In this document: piece after piece, positions 1-12,067 of the stretch
How positions within the stretch are numbered: the stretch's first letter is position 1
Layout: each line of letters begins with the position of its first letter
NCBI GenBank assembly: GCA_029204225.1
Contig: MU835371.1
Coordinates: 1-39,697 of the forward strand
DNA length: 39,697 bases
Direction: 5' to 3'
From: Diphasiastrum complanatum
Lineage: Eukaryota > Streptophyta > Lycopodiopsida > Lycopodiales > Lycopodiaceae
Notes under the pieces: generated by a model
What the model was told of the DNA's origin: nothing
Databases searched by the model: none
Seen by the model: only the letters and a program-made list of their open reading frames with translations
Position numbers and translations under genes: made by a program

Positions 1-2430
1 ATGACTTATGTACTTGATTTTAGGGAAACCATCTCGTCTATGTTTGCCACAAAGACTTAACTTTGCCATGAACATAAAAAGCAGTTATTGCAAGGGGCAA
101 CAAGATGTCTGATAAAAAAAATTCTCATGAAAGACTCTAGAGATTTGCAACTTTATGAGAGTTTTGTAGATGAGCAACAAGTGGTCATTCAAGAACTCAA
201 CAAAAAATCCTTTGAATAAGGAGCAAGTAGCAAGGAAATAGAAGCAGCAGCAGAGGATTGAAATGTACAGACTACTTAGAAAAGCCGAAATGACCTATCT
301 AGCTGAAGGACGAGCCTAAGACTTTTGAGGAAGCAATGAATGCTTCATGTGAGAAATTGCCAAAAATTGGCAAATCTAGCTTGATCAAAACCATGTAAAT
401 TGTACATAGGTGGGTCCCACACATGTGAATCCATGTTGCCACGTGTGTAGGCTACCCTAGATAGGTCAGATATCATTCATAGGGTTAGTTAGGTTTGTTT
501 GGTCATAATTCCTAAATTATAGGACCAAATTCCTTGAATCATGGAGGTGGATAACCAACCTAGCCACCAATTGGCAAAACTCTAGGGTTAGGTAAGATTG
601 ACAAATTAGGGCAAAAATGGTCAATTATCTTCCTTATTACATGTTGTTTTTTCACCTAACTTGAGAGGAGAAGAACCAATCAATCAATCACTCTTGGAGC
701 CTTATGTAGTTTCATTTATGGTCCTTTGTACTGTACTTTCAACACTTCAAATGCAAGAAAGTGGATCGATGTTGTAGATAAGTGATTTGGCCAAATTTAG
801 AAGTGGATTAGCTCGTGGTAATGTAGGCTACTTACACTTGGCTTGATGGTAGAGGTCTAGTGACATAGCACCTCTTGAGATTTGGGCCAATCATAATGTG
901 AGGTGCACCAAAATGGTCCACTCTCATGGATCTCGAGCTACTATGAGTGAGAGTGAGATTGAGTCCACACTTAGTTTTTTGTAGTGAGATTGAGATGTAG
1001 CAAGCTCCAACACTTAGAAAAAATTTCACATTCTCTCTCTACCCGAGAGCTTGATGTAGCGTTGAGAAAAACACCACCTGGCATCAACCAAGCTACCACC
1101 TGGCAAGCCTACCATTGGACATGAGTGGGTACTAAGAATCTAGCACAATCTACAAGGAAAACATAGTTTCAAGTCAATTTGCATCAGCTCAATTCAAATT
1201 AGCTTGGAATTCTTTTATTCAGTTTGGATTGCTAAAATGCAACGATTTAAAAAATCTATAAAATATTCAAAATCTTGATTTTTTGAAGAACGCTTAACAA
1301 ATAAAACCATGACATCTCTCGGTTAGAGTCAGTTCAAACTGATTCAGAAAGATTTGAATCGCAATTTGTCGAAACTGTGAGAGCTGTAAAGCAAGACTAG
1401 TGACCATAAGTATACTCAAGACAAAGCCATTGATTACACATAGAATGTTGCATCAATAGTACAAGTGACATCAGTTAGATTGATACTGCCAATACTGCAA
1501 TCAAGTGGTTAACTTTTCAAAAAATGGATGTTAAGATGACCTTTTTCAATGGAGACCTCCAAGAAGAGATATTTACACATCAGTCAATTGGGTTGAAATA
1601 AAAGGTAAAGAAGATTTGGCATATTGGCTACACAAAGCCATATATGGACTAAAATATTTTAATAGGCCTTGGTATATAAGAATCAATGACTTTTTTCTAT
1701 AAAATTAGCAACCACTGATTTGGGAGTTTATGTAAAATTTGTGCGTATGCATGTAACCATAGTTTCTTTGTATGTTGATGACTTAATCCTTGCAAGTAGT
1801 TTAATCCAGGGTTGGGACATTGTGAAAGAGAAATTGCCAAACAGCTTCAAGCTGAAATTTACACTATTGCTTGAGAGTAATCAGAGTCAATCAAAGAAAA
1901 TCTCTAGAGGATTCACTAAAGAGATGCAGGATGAATGATTGCAAAACCTTCTCTCTCCTTTTTGACTATCACACAGTTACAAGAGATACGTTTCCAAAAG
2001 AGAAAAAGGAAATAGGCAAGATGAAAGGTATTCCATATAGTCAAGCCATACGAAGTTTAATGTATGCTACGATAGCTACTGTGACTGACTCGGCATATGC
2101 TATGAGCACTTCAAGTCAATTTCACACAACCCCGGTTGGAAAGAATACTCAGATTTGTTAAGGGCTGTTTGAAGTATGGACTTTGTTTTCAGCAAGACGA
2201 AAGTCAATTGGTTGGTTATTACAATTCAAAATGGGGTAATGATGTGGATAGCGGAAGATCTACACTGGTTTATCTTTGTTTGAATGGGAGATCTATGGTT
2301 AGTTCAAAGTTGGTTCAACTTGGAATAACAAACATTAACAAACTATGGCTCTTGTCATTGCATGGCACTGGGCATTGATAGAGGCTTTGAAGGAATGTGA
2401 ATAGCTGACTTCATTAACTAAGGAGCTAGT
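1..2430 (+). mobile_element. Decayed Ty1-copia relic (linker, RT and RNase H pieces)
   Basis: This is a relic of a copia polyprotein, read in several frames with many stops. A short DEPKTFEEAMNAS motif near 311-350 matches the linker just before copia reverse transcriptase. The reverse transcriptase resumes near 1390-1600 with MDVKMTFFNGDLQEE, the family's DVKTAFLNG region. The catalytic YVDD box is at about 1771-1782. RNase H-like sequence (GYYNSKWGNDVDSGRST) lies near 2210-2270. The normal sequence between linker and RT is missing and about 1 kb of unrelated DNA sits there. The order on the plus strand is correct for one element. No LTR could be paired with it, and the first 280 bases are too decayed to assign. 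It may lie in an intron of the gene whose last exons start at 3276. Confidence 0.75.
355..1385. repeat. Insertion-like segment with copia-LTR-like motifs
   Basis: This roughly 1-kb non-coding stretch splits the copia relic. It contains CTCTCTCTACCCGAGAGC near 1035-1052, a motif also found in the two LTRs of the 13.7-20.0 kb element. It also has a CACACATGTG tract near 420, resembling the LTR-end CACACGTGTG. It could be a diverged solo LTR of a related family, but I could not fix TG/CA ends or a target-site duplication. The similarity is local rather than end to end. Confidence 0.3.
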
Positions 2431-3275
2431 TTTTTAACTTTTGGGAAGCTTCTCTTTTGGAAGTTTTTGATCACTTGCCAACAAATAAACGTAGCAGTCC
2501 CAGGATTCTTGGCACTGCTAGCCCTTGTTCACTCCAATAACCAATTTTGGCTGAGTTTTAGTATTTCCTGGTATCAGTCCTGTTACTTCTTCTTGTACAT
2601 CCAGAAGCGAGCAAGTGTAAGGCATTGCTCTGCATGTCCTTGGGTGGACGAGATGATACTACCCTTGAATAGATGGCTCAAGATGTCAGAAAAGAATAGT
2701 CTTATTTTTTATTGTGCCATGTGAGTGATCTATTTACTCCCCACAGCATTCATATATGCAGCTAACGCCACCATGTACGTTAATAAAGTGAAACCGTAAA
2801 GTTAGCATCATTGAAAACTTCTCGAAATAAGTTTGCCCTTCATGTTTAAACTTTGTTCTAAGCAATTATTGGCTATGATTTGGCCTATTTTGAAACTCAG
2901 AGTGGTCAATGGCTTGCTAATCCAAGTTTGATTCTCAGGAATTTTATATTTTGTTAAACTGTACCTCCTGACGGCATCAACGAGTTTATCAGCATCTTGC
3001 AGCTCAACATCAGTATTAAATATTTTACTGGATAATAAACTGAAAGTGCAATTTTGCCAATTTTAAATCTTATTTTGGAAAGCGTCAATACTGGAGGGCA
3101 AATTAAGTAAAGTGAACAAATCTATGTAACGTATCTGGATTCTCAAATAAATGATGTGCTTACAGATTCTCTGCAGTTTTTAGAATACACTTGCCTGGGA
3201 GTTGTCAGACTGTTTTCTTATAATAAAGTCTACTGATGAAACTTGGATTTCATACATTTTAACTCTTTGCTGCAG
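2431..3275. other. Non-coding stretch, probably intronic
   Basis: I see no recognisable gene or repeat. It ends in a good plant 3' splice site (TGCTGCAG at 3268-3275) leading into the first visible exon of the next gene, so it is probably the tail of a long intron. Any upstream exon was too short or diverged for me to identify. Confidence 0.45.
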
Positions 3276-4559
3276 GTAGGAAATGCACAGGAAGAACTGC
3301 TAGAATGGCATGCAAAAAATGCCAAAGATAATCCTAAGATTTTTAAGGCAACTGAAAGGTGTGCTGCAGGAATAATCCAGGCATTACAGCACTTTGATTT
3401 CCGCCCAAATATCTCTCCTCGGGATTATGTCGGTTTAAATTCTAGGCAGTCTCCAGCAACTGGATATTTTGCAGTTGGGCATGAAATAGTGGAGTACTAT
3501 TTACTATTTGAAAAGTGGTTTCGAGGTGAAGTTGAAAATTCTGAAGAGATTTTTCAACACCTGAAACATTCTCTGGTATATCTCTCACTTAACAGCATTG
3601 CTACTAACTGAGGAAAGGCACATGGATTAGAAACTTATAAGTTATAATTAGCAGAAGTTGGTCAATTTTGGGAGCATGACAAGACTTAGCTTCCTAGTAA
3701 TATCTATAACCTAGGCATCAACAGATTGTGCAGATTGAAAAGCAATATTGTATGAACATATTATGCATGACACATGTTTACTTGAATTTTTTTTGTGATT
3801 TCTTAGAGTAACGGCTACATTTGAACCGGGAATATGCCCCAGTTACTGTTGGAGCTGTAAAATACTCAGTAATTTTGATGGCAGTATAAATTTCTGTTTT
3901 TTTCTTGACTAGTCTACAGACTCCATAGTGATCCATCCTTGGGGAGTAGAAGAAAGTGCTCATCGTCGATTGGAAGATGTTCGAAGTCTTTATGGTTCGC
4001 AAAGTGGAAAAACTTTTGCGATTTGGGTTGACCGTATTCGCTTCACAACCATTGGAGAACACAGTTGGATAGCTAACTTTGATGCATGGCAACGGACTGG
4101 TATACTCAGCTTATCCATTTTTTGCGTTCTGCATACTTATCAGGTTAACTGAAGTTGGCTACTGATTGGTACTTCACTGCAGAGACGGAGCTTTGTTGTA
4201 GATTGACAACAGCAATACTGCAATCACAGGTAAAGTGTCCTGCTTGTTGCTTTGCCTCTTCGTATATGATGATTATAGGCATTTTGTCCAAGTTTCAGGC
4301 AACACTTCTTGTTCAAATAGAAAGCAATTATTTTGACATTACTTTATCAACACTTGGAGACACACCGTGAACCTTATCACAGTCAAGAACTTAACAAGCT
4401 GATATATTGAATAGATTTAGTTGGAGTTTGGGAAATAGTCATTTTTCATTCTGATTTTGCTATGGGTGCCTCTAGCAGGTTGACAGGCCCCATGGACTCC
4501 AGTGGTTACAGATTCATGAAACATGGTTGAAAGGCTATGCAGGACAGCCCACGCTATGA
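3276..4559 (+). CDS. Conserved host gene, last four exons (product not recognised)
   Basis: The exons are 3276-3575, 3913-4099, 4183-4229 and 4479-4559, separated by introns of 337, 83 and 249 bp. All introns are GT-AG, and the phases (0, 1, 0) join without a stop for 204 residues, ending at TGA 4557-4559. That agreement is strong evidence for a real spliced gene. The visible C-terminal part is rich in aromatic and charged residues (for example GHEIVEYYLLFEKWFRGEVE, IHPWGVEESAHRRLEDV, KTFAIWVDRIRFTTIGEHSW and a C-terminal GLQWLQIHETWLKGYAGQP). It has no signal peptide, no obvious membrane segment and no low-complexity sequence, so it looks like a folded soluble domain. I do not recognise the family. 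The 5' exons are missing from the preceding 3.2 kb or lie off the window, so the gene is partial here. Reading through the 83-bp intron gives a false early stop, which could mislead automated callers. Confidence 0.78.
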
Positions 4560-6714
4560 TTTGCTGAAGAGCTGTTCTTTCTCTAATCATATAGATAGTG
4601 CTTTTTCAGTGAAGAGATCCTGTTTCAAGTATAAAATCTCACAGCACAATCACTAAATAGTAAACTGATTGAAAACATAGCCAAATGTAAGTTATTTAAC
4701 TTGGCCTTTCATAATTGAAATGGCCATCTAGTTGTTTAGGTATTTTTTGTATAGTTATCTGACGTACATTTCGGTGACTAAACAACATATTTATATTCGG
4801 CCAAGCCATTTCCCTAAGTTTTCAGAGCAGCTCCTTAGATGTCATTATGCAGCGGTTGGGGTTTAAGCTTGCACCTTCCCCGCCAGCAGTAAATAACTCT
4901 ACCCACCCCGCTGCGATGGACACAGTTGTTTATTTAAGTAATCTTTCAATGAGAAATTTTGTTGCATTCAACATACACCTATGTTTCATTGTGCCATTGA
5001 CGTAAAAGGTAGCAATGATATTTTAACTAAGTCGGAAGACTTTGGAGTACAAGTTTACATGTTCCAACATCCAACAACTGCCATTTATACAACATAGAAG
5101 AGAGTGGAAGTCTTCGTAGCTCTACACAGTTAAGTTTATTGTAAGCCAAATCAACTTGATAATTACAATTCTATTGACAAGAATGCATAAAAAAATCTCA
5201 ATTTTCAAAAAGACATAGTACTAGTAGCCCCAACAATGAATATGTAACCTGGAATTGGCCATGTACTTGTTATGGCAGATCCAGCTCGCCCTACTGGGCT
5301 AGCCGGTCCGAATTGCAGCTGCACCTGCCATAATGGCGAGTACATGGACCATTCCAGTGCGGTATTAGTTTCTGCATGTTGATTATGCAGTGCATAATGT
5401 GCGTTCAATTTCAAAACAACCGATTGTGCCTTTTGGTTAAAGGCCCTATTAAGTCTAAATGTTCTCTAATTTTCATAAGATGGACAAAGTGATAATTATC
5501 ATGCCATGATCTGAATGAGATGCTGAAGCTCAATTGTTTATACACAAGCAAACGTCTACCAAGGACTTGCTAGGATGCTATAGTTGATTAAACTTGGAGA
5601 GATTGAAAGGAACTTTTTTGTGGGAGATATTGAAGACAAGAGCTCGAATTTTTGAAAAATCTTATTCTCAAAAAATAAAAATTATTCAAAAGCATTTCAA
5701 TGAATGTTGTGGTTCACATTATATAATTGATGAATGGAACCTAGCCAAGAATTACTTGACCTTGTGTGTCTAATCTATATTATGCCTAGTTATTGGATGT
5801 TGGATTCATGTATGAAGTAGAACGTACGTATTGGGTATCACCAATTCAGGTTGTGGTTCCTAAGCAATTTGTAAACTGTGAATGTGTTTGGACTATAAAG
5901 ATCATCTATCAAGGTTGTGCAATAATCTACTACAAAGTAAAATAGCGAATGATTAATTTGATACAGTTTTTGAAATGGGCAACTCATATTGTGAGATATT
6001 TTAAGTCAAGATAGCCACCCTTTGGATTGAAAAGGTTGAACGTTAAAAGCTTATAATTAAGTCAACACCATGCACTCTTATGGTGTGTCAACTTTATAAG
6101 ATGTGCTACAATGGAATCCTTAGGAAATGCTTCATGTCACGTGAAATAAGAGAATGTTTGATACTAACATGGCACATGTGATGGTCATTTTGTTGCTAAA
6201 GCCATTGCTCGTAAGGTGTTACTTCATGGATTATGGTGGTCTGCCTTCTTTAAGGATGTGAGCTTCATATCAACATTTCAACAAATTCAATGAGGCAAGT
6301 AGAATGTCATTACAATTAGTTCTAATTTAAGCACCAGTTGAAAAGTCGCGCATTCTTTTCTTGTAGAGAAAAAGAAACATAAATATTAGCATGACCATAT
6401 TTCAGAGAATAAGGATCTTGTCAAATAGGAGTTATTTTTGTCAGAAAATGGTTGTATAGCAGTGGAAGTAGAACAACGGACGGTTGTAGATTGGAAGTGC
6501 AATAGTTACCAACAATACCAAAGATGAATAAATAGTAGTAATGCTCAATAGAACAAACAATAGTGAGGACAAAAATGTACTCGAAAAAAAAGAAAAAAAA
6601 AAAAAGTGAGTACATGGGTGTGAAGCTAAGCACAATTTAGTGAGGTGCAGATATTTTTGAGCTTCGAAGCATGATTAACGACAAGGTTGAAGGTCGTTAA
6701 ATAACCCAGATCTA
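4560..6714. other. Intergenic stretch, no recognised gene
   Basis: This begins with the presumed 3' UTR of the preceding gene. The rest is unremarkable AT-rich plant DNA with a short GC-richer patch near 5275-5345 and an interrupted poly-A run at 6585-6604. Scattered open frames here have no recognisable motif. The poly-A run could mark the tail of an old retroposed sequence, but I could find no matching body. Confidence 0.5.
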
Positions 6715-7965
6715 GAATCTAGGATAAGCTTTTTTGGCGACAAGCCTAGCCTTGTATCGATTTAATCTTTCTTTACCATCATACTTTGCTTTGAATATCC
6801 ATTTGCATGGAATCATATTTTGATCCTTTGGCAGCTGAGATACAGTCCATGTTTGATTCTCGATAAGAGAATCGAATTTGGTGTCCATTGCAGCTTTCCA
6901 CTAGTCAGCATCAGGAATTGACATTGCCTCAGTTACAGTGCATGGTTCTTGCGCAAAGTAGTAGGCTAGATCATCTATAAATCGGGATGGAGGCTGTCTT
7001 GATCACTTCAATCTTCTGGGCTGAACTTCAATCCTCTGATGTGTTTTGACTTGTTGAGGGTCAGACTCATTATCGGAGTCGATGTCGACAATCTTGAGTT
7101 CATAGCTAGTATCAACTCTAGGACTTGAATTTGATGGAGCTTTTTTCTTGTGGTCGATAAACTGGTCTTCCACAAAAATGACGTCTCTACTTGTGAATGC
7201 TTTCTGGGTGTCTAGATTGTAGTTGTATGCCTTGTGATCTGGGGAATAGCCGATGAAAATCAACTTTCTGCTGGTGTCGTCCAACTTCTTTCTTAGATCA
7301 GTAGGGATTTGAGCGTAGGCTATGCATCCAAACACTCGAATATTTTTGAGTGATGGTTTCGATCATGTTCACACCTCATAAGCGGTCCTGCCATTCAGGG
7401 CCTTTGTAATGGATCGATTTTGTAGATAGGTGGCTATAGTCATAGCTTCTGTCCAGAATTTCTTTGGAAGAGAGGCATGGGCCAGCATGCTCTTGGCACT
7501 TTTGATGAGTGTCCAATTCTTCCTTTCAGCTACACCATTGGACTGAGGGTGAGTAGCTGGTTGTGTATTGTTGATGTATTACGTTGGCCTTGCAGAACTC
7601 TTTGAATTCTGTGGAGATATATTCTCCCCCTCCATCAGTGCGTAGAGCTTTGATTTTCCTCTGGGTCTAATTTCCTGCAAACGCTTTGAACTACTTGAAG
7701 AACTTGAAAGTATCGAATTTGTTTTTACAAAAATAAGTAGCAATCCTCCGAGAGAATTCATCAATGAAGGTTAGATAATAGAGAGCTCTCCCTGTGGAAG
7801 CAACCACAAATGTCATTGTGTACAAGATCTAGCAAACCTTTAGAAGAATGAACTGAATCTGAAATGAATGAACTTCTAGCATGCTTGCTGATAATACAGC
7901 TTTTACAAGAAGAAGCTGGTTTGCTAATGGAAGGAAGATCTTGTTTTAAATTTGTTTGTATTAAA
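6715..7965 (-). mobile_element. Ty1-copia relic, GAG-pre/integrase to start of RT
   Basis: Read on the minus strand from 7965 down, the order is: a GAG-pre/integrase zinc region (CKSCIISKHARSSF near 7890), the integrase core in broken frames, the SPMV..KGR..SAKSMLAHASLPKKFW region near 7440-7550, then an open stretch 7335-7003 starting MFGCIAYAQIPTDLRKKLDD (integrase C-terminal region). It finishes with the linker and RT start (CKWIFKAKYDGKERLNRYKARLVAK) near 6730-6830. The order is right for copia. Multiple stops and frameshifts show it is dead. No LTRs are attached, and it is not collinear with the RNase H relic at 9.9-10.6 kb on the same strand, because the order would be reversed. The two are therefore separate insertions. 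Confidence 0.85.
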
Positions 7966-9272
7966 ATAAATATTTAACAGTTTTTTAATGATTTCAAATA
8001 GTTTAAAAACTTTACAATTAATAATCATTAGAAAAACTAAAATTGCAACGAACTGTCAGGTTTTTTATATTCTAATTTTTCGTTGTGTTTTTACAATAAT
8101 TTATTAGAAATAATTTCATTTGCAATCATTTAATATATAAATATTCAATGAACACACATAGGTATTTGAAATATAAGTAAAGATCTAAATACTGATTAGA
8201 AATTTTGCCATAATCTAAAAAATAATTTTTTTGATACAAGAATTGTAATTTAAAAAACTTTAATTTTTTAAAACTTTTGTTTTAAATGAGCAAAAAAGCT
8301 TTTTTTTAGTTATTCTAGTGGTTGTGTGTCTAATGATTTTATTTTGAATAGTATTTATATAAGCTAATTTGCAGTTATTAATGAAAATCTATTAACAAAA
8401 TTTTAGTAGTTGGATTAATTTTGTTGCAAAATATAACATTTTTTTAGCATTGCAATATCTTTATTTGAAGTATTTTAAATTTGAAGATTTTTAAAAAAAA
8501 TCAAAAAAATGGGTCTCCATGTCATTTTTGTTTTTTTAGTCATCGTGTTTATTACACAAAGGGCTTTTCAATCTCTTTTGTTGAATTATGATGTGGCTTC
8601 AACATTGCCTTCTAGTCTCATATCTTTTCCTATCATGATCTCTTAAAGATCGCTTAGCAGATTTTGCAATTTGATTTTTCACGCAGAAAAAATTCTACCA
8701 TCTAACTTCCTTGATCCTAGAAGTATACATGTGTCCATCTTTATGCTCATTTCAAATAGGCTGTCGTGTCTAATAAACCACTAACTACAAGAAAACCTTC
8801 AATATCTTGGTTTTAACTACCTGTTTCACCTCAAAATTGAAGAATTCACACTGAAACTGATCAATGACATCTTTTACTGCTTTCAAATCTGACACATGGT
8901 TTGAAATTTATGCTACGTTGAAGGCAAATGCCTTGAAAAACCAATGCACTTAGAAAAATCATTTTCATATAGTGTATCACCACCTTTGAATTTGTTTTTT
9001 TTTCTATTTTCTAGAGTTTGATTTTGAAGATTTTTGGCTCATGATGTACCAATCACTTACATAATACCTTTGTCGTTAGAGGAATCTCAACTTTCGTCGT
9101 GTTCTCCGACCTCAATTGACTCTGCATTCATGAGTAACTTTTGGCAAAAAGACCACCAAAGGGAGAGTGTGTAAACGATAATGGGCCATGTTCTAGACAA
9201 ACTTCATGGGTCCCTTCAAAGTGAAATTTTTTACTTTACAAAAATGATTTCTAGCCCTTCAATCATATGTAT
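7966..9272. other. AT-rich non-coding stretch
   Basis: This is strongly AT-rich, especially 7966-8560, with many oligo-A and oligo-T runs and no coding frame of note. I see no transposon ends, RNA gene or gene fragment that I can support. Confidence 0.5.
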
Positions 9273-9375
9273 TGTGAAAAATGTCAACTAGTTAGTTGGT
9301 CTAATTTGGCAATTTGCAAAAGTAACTTAGAGATACATTTTTTAATATCAATAAGACATGAAATAGTGTTTTTAT
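9273..9375 (-). repeat. Dispersed repeat, copy 1 (partner at 34849-34957)
   Basis: The reverse complement of this segment matches 34849-34957 by eye over about 105 bases. Shared stretches include AAACACTATTT, CTTATTGA(T/C)ATTAAAAAAT, TATCTCTAAGT, ATTGCCAAATTA and a TTTTTCACA end, with small gaps elsewhere. The two copies are inverted relative to each other and 25 kb apart. Neither is coding. The class of the parent element is unknown. Confidence 0.6.
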
Positions 9376-9919
9376 TATTTTTAGCTGAAGTACCTAGAAG
9401 TTACTATTTTAGGGCAAGTGGCCAAGTGACATTATGGTTGTTATAAATAACTATACCAACGTGGAGAACTAGCCTTGATGTTCTCATTTTGTATGGAGAA
9501 CTTTTCTATTTTGATTCTACGTCCATCTCTTTCATATGAGTTCTAATGTGTAGAATGCGAAAACAGACTCTTTTGTGAGCAGGGCAAATCACCTCAGGGC
9601 CCGAGGGACCCTTGAAAAAAATAAGATAGAAATACTCTAATATTTCTTGGGGCCTGATGCAAATTTCGAGGGTATGTTATCAAGGGATAGACTATTGGAT
9701 ATACCAGTGGAAAAGGACTTAATTTTTTAGTTTTTGTTTTAGAGAAGCCTCATTATCAAGGTCGAAAACAAGTCAGACTTCTTCGACAAGCCGGTTGCCT
9801 TCTGATGTCTGTCTTCAATAATAGAGTATTTCTGTACACTATGCGACGATGCATGTAAAATTGCAACAACATGAATGGAACTACATTAACATAGGATTTA
9901 GGAGAGTGGAGGAATAAAT
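9376..9919. other. Probable decayed LTR and unassigned sequence
   Basis: The part nearest 9919 is, on the minus strand, the beginning of an LTR whose first bases (TGTTGGATTTATTCCTCCAC) resemble the start of the LTR at 38623. Similarity fades within about 80-100 bases. The other end of the LTR was not found. The rest shows no feature. Confidence 0.4.
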
Positions 9920-10560
9920 CCAACACCCCCCTTAATCTGGAACCGTGAATGCCTTGATCTTTAAACTAAGAAATGTACAAAATTTGTTGTGTAAATCAAT
10001 GCTAAAAACCTTGGTAAACACATCTACGATCATGTCTTGCATTCGACAATATGTTAAACTCGTCTCTTTGTCGAGAATCTTACTCCTGACAAAGTGATAC
10101 GAATCTCAATGTGCTTACTCCTGGAGTGAAATCTAGGGTTGGCCGATAAGGCAATGGCACTTTGATTATCACAAAACATTATTGTAGTAGTGTACTGACA
10201 CAAACTAATATCTGACAATAGATTTCTCAACCAAAATTGCTTTCTAAATAGCTTGAGAAGTAGCAATGTATTCTGCCTCTGTGGATGAGAGAGCAATAGA
10301 GGTTTGCTTAAGACTGTTCTAAGAGACATGACCGTCGTTGAAGAAGAATGTAAATCCAGATGTGGATGAGAGAGCAATAGAGGTTTGCTTACAATTGTTC
10401 TAGGATATTGGGCTGCCGTCGAAGAAGAATGTAAATCCGAATGTGGATTTATGAGTATATACATCTCCTCTCCAGCTTGCATCTGAATATCCACTTAGCT
10501 TGTTGTCCGATTCTGAGAATGACATGGAATATTCTAATGGCAAGAGGCTTTTTCAATAAG
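9920..10560 (-). mobile_element. Ty1-copia relic: RNase H, polypurine tract, 3' LTR start
   Basis: On the minus strand this encodes the copia RNase H region: GYSDASWRGDV near 10470, the [20 protein letters not shown] motif near 10115-10185, and the SKHIEIRI segment. These are followed by the polypurine tract (AAGGGGGG, complement of 9926-9933) and the LTR start TGTTGG (complement of 9920-9925). Frames are broken. It belongs to the same family as the plus-strand fragment at 37995-39551, sharing the GYSDASW..GDV region, the polypurine tract and the LTR start. An 81-bp in-frame duplication lies inside it (separate entry). The 5' part of the element is absent. Confidence 0.85.
10280..10441 (-). 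repeat. 81-bp tandem duplication inside copia RNase H
   Basis: Two adjacent copies of about 81 bp (10280-10360 and 10361-10441) each contain GTGGATGAGAGAGCAATAG at one end and GAAGAAGAATGTAAATCC at the other, with diverged middles. The period is a multiple of three (27 codons), so the repeated peptide stays in frame: both copies read STSGFTFFF-like sequence then ALSST-like sequence. The middles differ (for example AAGACTGTTCTAAGAGACAT against ACAATTGTTCTAGGATATTG), so the duplication is not very recent. Confidence 0.8.
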
Positions 10561-11028
<468 letters not shown>

Positions 11029-11403
11029 AAGAAAATCATGGAGTGATCATTAAGATCCATCAGTAGGCTTTCTTTCATCGTTCACCTCCCTTGAGAAGAT
11101 CAACCCCTTGAGGAGAAGATCTAGAGCCAAGGATGCCTAGATAAGCACGAATAAACCAAGCCAAGAAAAGACCAAAAAGAGTAAAAGCATCAAAGATGAA
11201 CAATGCACAAATCTAGGCTATTCCATGATTAGATCCGAAGCTAAGATTGACAACGTTAGCAAGCTTAGATCCCTATTCCTATATCATCTTTTACCCTCTC
11301 CCCATTGGTCAAAGCCCGTTACTACATGACTACTCACTCGTTATAGATCCAAAACTCCTTTTTTGCCTTCTAGATCTGAGGGAGGCATGGAAAGGGTCCA
11401 ACA
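11029..11403 (+). mobile_element. 3' part of a Ty3-gypsy LTR (boundary inferred)
   Basis: The LTR end is inferred from the primer binding site just downstream: the sequence ends ...GGGTCCAACA at 11403, with the CA expected of an LTR, then a short T-rich spacer and the PBS. How far left the LTR extends is unknown; it may include the compound microsatellite. No matching second LTR was seen downstream within the window, so this is a truncated or nested element. Confidence 0.5.
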
Positions 11404-11409
11404 TTTTTT

Positions 11410-11427
11410 TGGCGCCGTTGCCAGGGA
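11410..11427 (+). promoter_or_regulatory. Primer binding site for tRNA-Asp (Ty3-gypsy, Tat/Athila type)
   Basis: TGGCGCCGTTGCCAGGGA is complementary to the 3' end of plant tRNA-Asp (ending CCCCGGCAACGGCGCCA) apart from one base (A where G is expected near the end). This PBS is characteristic of the Tat/Athila/Ogre group of plant Ty3-gypsy elements and gives the element's orientation as plus. Confidence 0.85.
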
Positions 11428-12067
11428 GATGGTGCTAAACAGTCCTAGGAGTGGATTTTTTGTTTGCATTTTTTTTGTTTTTGATAGGTTTATTACTCGC
11501 CAGACTCAGAGGCATCTTCTGTAAGCTCGACAAGTAATTAACTTTTACTCATAATTACTTGCCTATAGTGTTTTTTACTCGTCAACCCGTTTCTTACACT
11601 TTTTACTCAGAGACTTTATTCGCCATCAGTAGATAGTGTTCAGAGACCTCAGAAGTAGAATTTTGATGATCGATGAGTCAATAGATTTTTAGCGTACTTG
11701 AATGGTTGTAGACATAGCTTCTTGAGAGGCAACCATAGTAGTTCTTAAGCGAATGAGTTCTTACTCTTTTAGATCATAAGCAAGCCAAGAAACCGTGGAG
11801 TGATCATATTGTTACGAAGAGTTATGTAGAAAGCACTTACAAGACATTTCCTGACTATGTTAGTTAACTTGCATTGCAGAGATCCGGTTGGTTGCATACC
11901 TTGCAATAGCGAATAGTCGGTTCAAGAAAGAACCAAGTAATATTTTGACGAAGCCGGTGCAGTATAATAAAGCTATAGCATGAGATATCATTAGCTTCAT
12001 ACTATGAGATCAAAAGATCTATGAACACTTGTAAAGAGAGCACATATGTAAGAGATAAGCTTAAATG
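11428..12067 (+). mobile_element. Presumed internal (untranslated) part of the gypsy element
   Basis: This lies directly downstream of the tRNA-Asp PBS. No gag or pol motif can be read, only a T-rich leader-like stretch with several ACTCG-type repeats near 11495-11610. It is probably the 5' untranslated region or a badly decayed gag. The assignment rests on position only. Confidence 0.35.

Noticed and set aside
4100-4182. Frameshift and stop in the unrecognised host gene
   Set aside because: The apparent break vanishes when 4100-4182 is removed as an 83-bp GT-AG intron, which restores the frame exactly.
6421-6635. Phe-rich minus-strand frames
   Set aside because: They arise from the poly-A run at 6585-6604 and lack other support.
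6715-10560. One copia element spanning both minus-strand relics
   Set aside because: Integrase lies at lower coordinates than RNase H on the minus strand, the reverse of the required order, so they are separate insertions.
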